A DNA stretch of 32,219 bases. Origin: DAOUMU01 sp034409055 (GTDB lineage Bacteria; Chloroflexota; Anaerolineae; 4572-78; J111). The notes under the pieces were generated by a model. It was not told the DNA's origin. It was given only the letters and a program-made list of their open reading frames with translations, and did not search any database. The translations under genes and the position numbers were made by a program. The stretch lies in NCBI GenBank assembly GCA_034409055.1, contig DAOUMU010000263.1, forward strand, positions 1-32,219. The letters are read 5' to 3'. Shown piece by piece: positions 1 to 6,285 of the stretch (the stretch's first letter is position 1; the number at the start of each line of letters is the position of its first letter).

Positions 1-99
1 GACGAACGACCAAGGACCAACGACGAACGACCAACGACCAACGACCAACCACGCAACACGCAGCACGCAACACGTAACACGCAACACGCAACACGTACC
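1..99. repeat. Two consecutive heptanucleotide tandem repeat arrays
   Basis: Positions 1-49 are seven 7-bp units of consensus GACCAAC (variants GACGAAC, GACCAAG). After one extra C, positions 51-99 are seven units of consensus ACGCAAC (variants ACGCAGC, ACGTAAC, ACGTACC). The array begins at the window edge and may extend further left. The frame of the following GT39-like gene is open through the whole array, which would encode a polar, Thr/Asn/Arg-rich peptide with a 7-residue period. Heptamer arrays of this type are usually intergenic in bacteria, so either the array lies inside a gene or the gene fragment downstream has lost its front part. Confidence 0.9.
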
Positions 100-1080
100 G
101 CTCTCCTCCTGCCTTCACTCCTGGCCATAGCCCTATTCTTCCTCGCCCTCATCAGCCCCTTCCGCTATATCCAACGGGCCTATGCCAAAACCCCGCTGAT
201 GGCTGAAGCTGAGGTGCCAGCCGAGGGGGTGGAGCGATTGAATTTTGTCTATGACGACGTGTTGCGCCTGATTGGCTATAAAGTGGAAAAACCAGCGGTG
301 CAGCCGGGAGAGTGGTTACCGGTGACGCTCTACTGGCAGGCCCTCCGGCCTATGGCTAAGAATTATAGTGTCTTTGTGCATCTTCTGGATAATAACGGCC
401 AGGCAATCGGCCAGGCCAACACCTATCCAGATGGGGGCAACTGGCCAACGTCGATGCTGGAGCCGGGGGGTGTTCTCAAAGATACTTACTATATCCCGGT
501 TTCGACAGAGGCAGAAGACCCAATAGTTACCCGGCTGGCAATGGGCATTTTTGAATTTGAAGACCCGGAGCGGGCGGCCAAAACCGCAGTCAATCCGGCG
601 GGCGAAATCGTTGAGCCAATTGTCGGCCAGATACCCCTTTTACCGCGCCAGTGGCCCCAGATTGATCCGGCTCAATTCGCAGCGGTCAATTTCGCCGGAC
701 AAATCAAACTGGTCGGTTATGATTGGCCTGCTGAGTCAAGCCTTGAGCCAGGCGACGTCGTGCCCCTTACCTTTTACTGGGAAACGTTGGCCTCACCGGG
801 ACAAAATCTAACGCTTTTTATCCACCTGGTTGATTCTGCCAGGGGGATACAGGTGGCCGGTTTCGACGGGCCGCCTGCTTTTCCTACTATTTTTTGGCAA
901 GCAGGCTATACTATCATTGACAGGCGGCTGCTATCTCTGCCGGCTGACTTGCCGTCGGGGGACTATATCCTGGGCATCGGTTGGTACAATCCAGAGACGC
1001 TAGACCGGCTGCCCCTGGCCAATGAATCGGGAGATACTTTTGTCTTGGGCACCGTTGCCGTGATAAGCGTCCGAGATTGA
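1..1080 (+). CDS. C-terminal part of a GT39-like membrane glycosyltransferase (left-truncated by window)
   Basis: The frame is open from base 1 to the stop at 1080, and the first ATG is only at 199. Codons at about 100-160 encode a hydrophobic segment rich in Leu, Ala and Phe, followed by a short Arg/Tyr stretch, typical of the last membrane helix of GT39 proteins. From 199 on there are two homologous beta-sandwich-like units (ATG numbering about 12-135 and 160-290). Each has a GY motif, then PGe/d-x(2)-P-[VL]-T-[LF]-Y-W, then F-[VI]-H-L-[VL]-D. Such paired domains are appended to GT39 proteins in Chloroflexota and probably sit outside the membrane, perhaps binding glycan. The catalytic part would lie left of the window. 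Alternatively this is a stand-alone remnant anchored by one helix, starting at 199 or at a near-cognate codon. The heptamer array in frame supports either an insertion in a gene or a broken gene. Confidence 0.7.
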   Translation, partial: DERPRTNDERPTTNDQPRNTQHATRNTQHATRTALLLPSLLAIALFFLALISPFRYIQRAYAKTPLMAEAEVPAEGVERLNFVYDDVLRLIGYKVEKPAVQPGEWLPVTLYWQALRPMAKNYSVFVHLLDNNGQAIGQANTYPDGGNWPTSMLEPGGVLKDTYYIPVSTEAEDPIVTRLAMGIFEFEDPERAAKTAVNPAGEIVEPIVGQIPLLPRQWPQIDPAQFAAVNFAGQIKLVGYDWPAESSLEPGDVVPLTFYWETLASPGQNLTLFIHLVDSARGIQVAGFDGPPAFPTIFWQAGYTIIDRRLLSLPADLPSGDYILGIGWYNPETLDRLPLANESGDTFVLGTVAVISVRD

Positions 1081-1105
1081 AAGAGGGTATGACTTGAAGG
1101 TTTTT

Positions 1106-2572
1106 ATGAATTGGCCGATCAGAACTATTTGGAACGAGAAACCTCCAGTTCTGCCCGGCTATCTGGGTCGCGCGGTCCTGTTTTTGGAACTGTTCCTGGC
1201 AACGGCTCTGGCCTTACTCTGGCTAGGAGATAAAAGTCTGTGGATGGATGAAGCCACCAGTATTGTCGTGGCGCGTGATTGGGCCAATATATGGCCAGTC
1301 ATGCTCCGTTACAGTGCCAATATGTGGCTTTACTATACGCTGCTGTCCTTTTGGTTAAATCTTGGTGAGAGCGAGTTTATCGTCAGGAGCCTTTCGGTCA
1401 TCTTTGCCGTCGCTACCGTACCGGTGACTTATGCCCTGGGCAAGCGTCTTTTCAATGCACGGGTCGGAATGTTGGCAGGGTTGCTGCTAACCTTGAATGC
1501 CTTCTTCATTCGCTATGCCCAGGAAGCGCGGGGGTATACTCTCCTGATTTTCTTGGCCGCGCTTTCCTCCTATTTCTTCGTCAGGGGGGTCGAGCGAGCT
1601 TCCCGGAAACATTGGGGGGGGTATGTCATCAGCATCATTTTGGCCATGTATACCCACTTTTTTGGGGCGCTGGTCCTTGTAGCGCATATCACCTCCCTGG
1701 TGTTTCGTCGCCAACGAAAAATTTCCTGGAAAGGGTTGGTTATTTTCGGGGTAGCCATCGTTCTCCTACTACTTCCTCTGGCCCTTTTTCAACCGTTAGG
1801 CATAGGGCAACCTATCTGGATTCGCCAGCCCGGCGTAAATGATATTGGACGGCTGTTCGTAGCCCTGGCCGGAACCAGTCGTAAACTGCTGGGGATGTAC
1901 CTCGTTCTCTGCTTTGTGGCCTTGGGTTTTGCCGTCACCGGCGCTCTTCGGACCAGATCATTTGTCAAAATCTGGCCCTATGCTTTCCTGGTAACCTGGT
2001 TACTGGGGCCTATCGCCGCCGCTTTTGTCGCTTCCTTTTTATTAAGACCCGTTTTTGTGTTCAGGTATCTCATTTTATGCCTGCCGCCGTTTGTCCTGCT
2101 GGCAGCCGTTGGTCTGTCCAAAATAAGCCAGCGGTGGCTTTTGGGAGCCACTTTGGCCATTATCCTGATCTTGTCGGGACAGAGGCTGTTTGTATGGTAT
2201 ACGATCTACCAAAAAGAGAACTGGCGAGAGGCGACTGCTTTTGTTCTTTCAGAAGCACAACCCGGCGACGCCGTCTATTTCTACGCTTTCTACGTCAGAA
2301 AACCCTTTGAATATTATCTGGACAGATCCGATGTACCAACCGAGTTTTTGAATCTTATAGAGCCTGACCCTGGCCTGGAACTGTTAGAAGGTCTGCCTGA
2401 TGAACATACCCGTCTCTGGCTGGTTCTCAGCCACGACCAAATACGTCACCTGGAGAAGGATGTACAGAGCCGTCTCATCCAGAATTCATTGGCCGGGCCA
2501 TATACCGTTGTCCAGGAACAAGCATTCAAAGGAATCCGGGTTTTACTATACGAAAAAACCCCTCTCGAATAG
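1106..2572 (+). CDS. GT39-like (PMT/ArnT family) polyprenyl-phosphate-sugar glycosyltransferase
   Basis: This is an integral membrane protein of 488 residues (492 from TTG 1094). It has one hydrophobic helix near residues 25-41, then the first extracytoplasmic loop with W-M-D-E-A (D48, E49), the acidic pair expected of PMT/ArnT enzymes. The motif YAQEARGY follows near 138-145, and there are about ten hydrophobic segments. The last ~100 residues are a soluble domain. GT39 enzymes transfer a sugar from a polyprenyl phosphate to an acceptor on the outer face of the membrane; donor and acceptor here are unknown. Two starts compete. TTG 1094 has AAGAGGG six bases upstream, and ATG 1106 has GAAGG five bases upstream. 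I chose the ATG. The gene follows the preceding GT39-like gene by about 25 bases, so they are probably co-transcribed. It is followed by the MITE-like element. Confidence 0.88.
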   Translation: MNWPIRTIWNEKPPVLPGYLGRAVLFLELFLATALALLWLGDKSLWMDEATSIVVARDWANIWPVMLRYSANMWLYYTLLSFWLNLGESEFIVRSLSVIFAVATVPVTYALGKRLFNARVGMLAGLLLTLNAFFIRYAQEARGYTLLIFLAALSSYFFVRGVERASRKHWGGYVISIILAMYTHFFGALVLVAHITSLVFRRQRKISWKGLVIFGVAIVLLLLPLALFQPLGIGQPIWIRQPGVNDIGRLFVALAGTSRKLLGMYLVLCFVALGFAVTGALRTRSFVKIWPYAFLVTWLLGPIAAAFVASFLLRPVFVFRYLILCLPPFVLLAAVGLSKISQRWLLGATLAIILILSGQRLFVWYTIYQKENWREATAFVLSEAQPGDAVYFYAFYVRKPFEYYLDRSDVPTEFLNLIEPDPGLELLEGLPDEHTRLWLVLSHDQIRHLEKDVQSRLIQNSLAGPYTVVQEQAFKGIRVLLYEKTPLE

Positions 2573-2619
2573 CAGTTCTACCCAGAGGAGCCAACTAAAA
2601 GCAAATAAACGTTGCCCCC

Positions 2620-2782
2620 ACTCCTGATTCAATGTCATTAAGTTAAGGAAGCCATTGCAGACCTGACAGGTTTCACATGCCACTTTTCGGCGTAAATGCA
2701 TCCCTGATCAGAACGAATCTGGCTCAAAATGACACCTTTGAAAACCTGTCAGGTCTTAACTTAACGACATTGACTCCTGATT
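2620..2782. mobile_element. MITE-like element (143 bp) with 10-bp target duplications
   Basis: The element is 2630-2772. Its ends are an 18-bp terminal inverted repeat with one mismatch: CAATGTCATTAAGTTAAG at 2630-2647 and CTTAACTTAACGACATTG at 2755-2772. A second, perfect 15-bp inverted pair lies inside (AGACCTGACAGGTTT at 2659-2673, complement at 2742-2756). The perfect direct repeat ACTCCTGATT flanks it at 2620-2629 and 2773-2782, as expected for a target site duplication. There is no room for a transposase, so it must be non-autonomous. The right duplication includes the first two bases of the complement of the downstream gene's stop codon, so that stop is preserved. Lying between convergent genes, the folded element could also end transcription from both sides. 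Confidence 0.8.
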
Positions 2783-4097
2783 AGACATAACCTGCCTCGT
2801 AACGCCCCTGTAGCTCTAACATCTCGTCACAGGCAGCCAACAAACGGTCGATGTCGGTTGGTACATCAATCACCTCTGCCAGGGCTATGGCTTTCAGTAA
2901 TCTAACAAACAAACTGGTAGCTAAGATACGGCGCAAATGAACCCCTCTAAGCCGCTCAGCACCGGGCTGTGGGTCAATATGCCCAACTATCTGGGAGCCG
3001 TAGCGAACAACAACACTGGCCGGGCGGGCGTCGTCTAATAGTCGTTCGGCCGCTTCCAGGCCCAGGCAGAGATCCAGTTCGATCTCTGCTTCCTCGTCCA
3101 CATTGGCTTGATTCGGTTCTGTTTCTAAAAACTCAGCCACGGCTTGGGGACTCTTAAGCTCTTGGGTTACCCCACGCCAATACCAATAGGCCAGCAAACC
3201 AAACATAATTCGCCGCCATAGACCACGCATGCGCGTCCATTCCAATAACCAAAGGCCGGCTTGAAAAAATCTTACCAGAGCGTCGCCGGCAGACGGCCAC
3301 CAAAAGGCAAAAATACGCATGATACGAGTGGGCAGCAAAGAATGGCTATGGAGTCTGGCCAGCAGAAGGGTCGAGCGCAGCTCTGGATGGAGATAACCCA
3401 ACTGCACATCCGCTTGCCCTTCCTGATACTTACGGTGCAGGGCACGGTTGACGTCGGTGATCTCATGGTGATATCCCAGCGCGTTTGGAGCAAAGGTAAA
3501 AGGCACCCCGGCCTTGTGTAAACGCACGCCCAACTCATAATCCTCGTGGTAATATAAACTGGGGTTGAATCCGCCCATCCTTTGGAACAATTCTGCTGCC
3601 AGAGAAAAATTACCACTCAGCAAGTCGGTGTAAGCATAGCGGTGCCCAACCTCACGCATAGCCTCGAACATATTTTCCCACCAATTCTGTAAAGTACAGC
3701 GAAAGAAACCGGTTTGGTGTTCCAGAACCGGGGGCAAATAGCCGATAACGACGCCGCCTGGCTTTTGGCGATGGACCATTACATGCCCTTCAATTAAAGA
3801 AAGAGCAGCCTTGATATTATCATCCAAAAAGATAAGCAGTTGGCCAGTAGCCTTGGCCGCGCCTGCGTTTCTGGCCGCGGCCGGTCCCTGACCGGGTTGC
3901 TCAATAAACCGCAAAGTAAAATCTGCCTGATAGTGTGATAGCATCTCAAGCGTGCCATCACTACAACCATCGGCAACCACCACCACTTCTACTGCATTCA
4001 GTGGAAAGGTTTGGCGATTCAGGGAATCCAACGTCCGCCGCAGCACCGCACAACGATTATGGGTGGGGATAATCACACTAACAAGGTACATCATCAT
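2781..4097 (-). CDS. GT2 family glycosyltransferase with a C-terminal accessory module
   Basis: The 438-residue protein starts with a GT-A fold: VSVIIPTHNR (6-15), VVVADGCSDGT (39-49), the ARN motif (75-77) and LDDN at 91-94 as the metal-site region. A YYHEDYELGVRLHKAG stretch further on is the usual acidic acceptor-side motif. Hydrophobic and Trp-rich segments near 250-310 suggest membrane association. The last ~108 residues (331-438) carry an E-[IL]-[DE]-L start and a Y-G-S-x-I-V-G motif. This resembles the module found at the N-terminus of the other GT2 proteins in this window, but at the opposite end. Three consecutive ATG codons make the exact start uncertain. It lies five bases after the next minus-strand GT2 gene, so the two are one transcription unit. 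Donor and acceptor are unknown. The third acidic residue of the usual DDD is Asn. Confidence 0.87.
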   Translation of the reverse strand: MMMYLVSVIIPTHNRCAVLRRTLDSLNRQTFPLNAVEVVVVADGCSDGTLEMLSHYQADFTLRFIEQPGQGPAAARNAGAAKATGQLLIFLDDNIKAALSLIEGHVMVHRQKPGGVVIGYLPPVLEHQTGFFRCTLQNWWENMFEAMREVGHRYAYTDLLSGNFSLAAELFQRMGGFNPSLYYHEDYELGVRLHKAGVPFTFAPNALGYHHEITDVNRALHRKYQEGQADVQLGYLHPELRSTLLLARLHSHSLLPTRIMRIFAFWWPSAGDALVRFFQAGLWLLEWTRMRGLWRRIMFGLLAYWYWRGVTQELKSPQAVAEFLETEPNQANVDEEAEIELDLCLGLEAAERLLDDARPASVVVRYGSQIVGHIDPQPGAERLRGVHLRRILATSLFVRLLKAIALAEVIDVPTDIDRLLAACDEMLELQGRYEAGYV

Positions 4098-4102
4098 ACC
4101 TG

Positions 4103-5464
4103 TTAAATACTCTCACGTAATTTCTTTTGTGAAGCTAAATAGGCGAAAGGACCGGCCAAACATCCACACAATTCTGCCAGGAGTAAGTCCAGGGGGACGC
4201 TCCCAGGCCGTCGTAACAATGCCCGAATGAAGGAGGGGAGTTGGTCATGCCAAAACCAACTCCAAGCCAGCAACGGCACCGTTAATTCCCTATCGTAAAG
4301 CAAGTTACGGGTCCAGGTAGCGTAAACCCCGACTCCATAACCATAGATGGCCTTACGGAGCGCTTCCCAGGTACGACGATGACGGTACCAGCTTACTGCC
4401 GCTGGTTCATAAACAACGCGATGACCGGAGGCCAGAATGCGGGAAAACATCTCCGTGTCACCGCCGGAGCAGGTCGGCGTGCCGGCATCAAGCGCCTCGT
4501 CAAATGGCCCCACGACATCCAGTATCGAACGGCGGAGGGCCATGTTGGCTCCGGTCCCTACTTTGGCCGCCACCAAGGGATGCAAAGAACCGGTTAAAGT
4601 ATAAGTTGTTTGTTTGCCCGGTGCTTTCCTGTTGAAAAGCTGAAAATCATTGCTGGACAAACCCAAAGCCTCTACGCCATAAACAACCCGCTGGAATCCC
4701 CGCTGAAACGGACTGTAACGTTCGAACCACTCCTGGGCTTTTGTTTCTAGTTCTAAGGGCATCGTCAGTCCGGTCACACATAGGACCCGCGAGTCGTTGA
4801 AGTTGCGCAGGAGAGCACGCAGCCAACCCGGTTCAGGCATAGCCCCATCGTCATTAAAAGCGACAATGTCATGCCGGGCCTCTCTCAGGGCTCGATTGCG
4901 AGCCACATTAAGGCCGGGACGGTCCTCTCGCACATAATGCACATTCGGATAGGCTTGCACAAGTTCGCAGGTAACATCTGTCGAGGGGCAATTGTCAACG
5001 ATTAAGATTTCCTGGCCGTCATCAGGTAAACGCATCAGGGCTTCCAGGCAACGCCGCAAATCATCAGGACGGTCGTGGGTGCAGACAGCAATCGTGGCTG
5101 TCTTCGGGGCCGGGCCAATCGTGGCTGGTTCGTTCCAGTCCAGGTAACGATGTAGCCAGGATTGCCAAAGAGGCAAATCGGCCATTTCGGCCAGAGCTGT
5201 ACATAGTTCAGCCCGAGTGATACGACCCTGAGTCACCGGCAGCCACACCTGGCCAACCGGCCGGCCACGGAATCGAATCAAGAGCAAGACCCGTTCATAC
5301 CAATCGAGGTTATTAATCTTTGTAGGTAAATACTCTACATCAATATCAAGAATAGCTGTAGCCATTTTATTAGCCAGACGTGGGCTCGTGATATTTTCGG
5401 ATCCACCTGGCACGGCTACGCGGCACTGGAGGAGGGAAGATGCTATCTGTTCGGTCATCATCAC
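4103..5464 (-). CDS. GT2 family glycosyltransferase with N-terminal accessory module
   Basis: The longest reading is 453 residues. The recurring module occupies about 36-105 (ILDIDVEYL, then RGRPVGQVWLP at 66-76). A GT-A domain follows: IAVCTHDRP (125-133), LIVDN (154-158), GLNVARN (184-190), NDDG (204-207), PLELETKAQ (236-244), GTGANMALRR (303-312), SGGD (333-336) and RHRR (361-364). A C-terminal hydrophobic region suggests membrane attachment. Neither start has a convincing ribosome binding site. Comparison with its relatives, which begin two to six residues before the module, favours ATG at 5363-5365 (420 residues); the longer form is given here. NDDG replaces the usual DDD, which recalls the TDDT of SpsA and need not mean inactivity. 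It is the first gene of a two-gene minus-strand unit whose promoter must lie in the repeat-rich region to the right. Confidence 0.87.
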   Translation of the reverse strand: MMMTEQIASSLLQCRVAVPGGSENITSPRLANKMATAILDIDVEYLPTKINNLDWYERVLLLIRFRGRPVGQVWLPVTQGRITRAELCTALAEMADLPLWQSWLHRYLDWNEPATIGPAPKTATIAVCTHDRPDDLRRCLEALMRLPDDGQEILIVDNCPSTDVTCELVQAYPNVHYVREDRPGLNVARNRALREARHDIVAFNDDGAMPEPGWLRALLRNFNDSRVLCVTGLTMPLELETKAQEWFERYSPFQRGFQRVVYGVEALGLSSNDFQLFNRKAPGKQTTYTLTGSLHPLVAAKVGTGANMALRRSILDVVGPFDEALDAGTPTCSGGDTEMFSRILASGHRVVYEPAAVSWYRHRRTWEALRKAIYGYGVGVYATWTRNLLYDRELTVPLLAWSWFWHDQLPSFIRALLRRPGSVPLDLLLAELCGCLAGPFAYLASQKKLRESI

Positions 5465-5640
5465 AAACTATTAGCAGAGCATTAACAATTAAGCAATCAC
5501 TTGGGCCACAGCAAAGCCATGCACCAGCAGATCAAGCTGTCTACCAGACACGAAAAGGGCGTATAACAAACTAACAATCAATAACAAGGTGGTTGCATTA
5601 GTGGCAGCAACCATAGGGGGTCAAAATCACCGTACTGCTC

Positions 5641-5886
5641 ACTCTAGCACAAAACAATAAAAACTAAATGTGAAAACAATTAAAAAATAATTAGAAATAG
5701 TGAAAAAAAGTATCCTCTCCAAAAGTAAGGACCAGGCAAGTCGGATGGGTGGTAGTCGAAGCAAACAAGCTATGCTCCGACTTGCCTGGCCCCTATGCTT
5801 TTGAAGAGGATACTGTCTTTTCTAATTATATTCTAATTATTTCCATATTTATTTTACATTATTTTGTGCTAAGTTAACACTAGAGT
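5641..5886. repeat. Long near-palindromic (MITE-like) element, about 246 bp
   Basis: The core arms are 5709-5745 and 5776-5814 with a 30-base loop. Both contain AGTATCCTCT, CAAAAG and CCAGGCAAGTCGGA, with one small length difference. The symmetry continues outward through A/T-rich arms containing ATAATTAGAA. It reaches AGCACAAAACAAT at 5646-5658 against ATTATTTTGTGCT at 5858-5870 (12 of 13 paired), and finally ACTCTAG at 5641-5647 against CTAGAGT at 5880-5886. There is no ORF of note inside. A folded transcript or strand would form a very long hairpin. It is probably a non-autonomous mobile element, though no clear target duplication was found. Confidence 0.75.
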
Positions 5887-5902
5887 AACCGGATCTAGGT
5901 TC

Positions 5903-6041
5903 TGTTGACATTTGCCTAAAAATGTCATTCCGAGGAGCGCAGCGACGAGGAATCTCCAGCAACGAGGACAAATTCAAGGCAAAATAGGAGATTCTTCGCT
6001 CCCTGTGGTCGCTCAGAATGACATAATCCGAAATGTCAACA
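5903..6041. repeat. Palindromic intergenic repeat, copy 1 (GTCATTC family)
   Basis: The outer arms pair TGTTGACATTT at 5903-5913 with AAATGTCAACA at 6031-6041. Inside them, ATGTCATTCCGAGGAGCGC and GGAATCTCC on the left pair imperfectly with GGAGATTC and CAGAATGACAT on the right. A second copy with the same core words is at 32083-32215. Elements with this core (GTCATTC, GCGCAGCGA, GAATCTCC) occur as dispersed intergenic repeats in many environmental bacterial genomes; their agent is not evident here. Confidence 0.85.
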
Positions 6042-6070
6042 CGCCCTAATAGGAAACTCCTTTTTTATAG

Positions 6071-6121
6071 GACAAATTGCTAATTTGTCGATGGTGCTGC
6101 GGGCAAGTTAGCCACTTGCCC
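6071..6121. repeat. Twin mini-palindromes (about 20 bp each)
   Basis: GACAAATTGCTAATTTGTC at 6071-6089 is an almost perfect hairpin. Eleven bases on, GGGCAAGTT and ACTTGCCC (6101-6121) form a second, followed by TAC. The same two-hairpin arrangement recurs at 29990-30043 with closely related words. There is no T run at the end, so they are not intrinsic terminators. Confidence 0.75.
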
Positions 6122-6165
6122 TACATAATTTAATACTACAGGAATTTTCTTTTTAAGGTGTGACA

Positions 6166-6229
6166 CGCCCACGTGCCGACTGCGAAGGGTGCCACACGTA
6201 GACCTGCTAGTCTATGCTCCACATGGGTG
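6166..6229 (+). promoter_or_regulatory. Nested stem in the leader of the glycan cluster
   Basis: CGCCCACGTG (6166-6175) pairs with CACATGGGTG (6220-6229) at 8 of 10 positions. An inner stem pairs CGTAGAC (6197-6203) with GTCTATG (6209-6215). The structure ends about 56 bases before the start codon of the BcsA-like gene and could be part of its 5' leader. It does not match the conserved core of any riboswitch I know, including the c-di-GMP classes. It may equally be another dispersed palindrome. Confidence 0.35.
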
Positions 6230-6285
6230 CCCCTCAAATTTAGGTCCGCTGAGACTAACGGGGAATTAGTTCAGAGGAAATTAAT

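Larger units (their letters stand above)
5465..6285. other. 820-bp divergent intergenic region loaded with palindromic repeats
   Basis: No credible gene was found here. 5465-5640 holds nothing I can name except a weak minus-strand promoter-like pair (TTGTTA and TATACG in complement, near 5566-5592) that could serve the GT2 pair. The rest is almost filled by four inverted-repeat structures: 5641-5886, 5903-6041, 6071-6121 and a nested stem at 6166-6229. The plus-strand promoter for the glycan cluster must also lie here, but I see no clean -35/-10 pair. AGAGGA at about 6272-6277 is the ribosome binding site of the next gene. Confidence 0.75.

Noticed and set aside
1..99. CRISPR-like array
   Set aside because: Units are only 7 bp, contiguous and without spacers.
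6132..6285. c-di-GMP riboswitch before the BcsA-like gene
   Set aside because: The leader stems do not show the conserved GEMM core, and the synthase lacks a PilZ domain.
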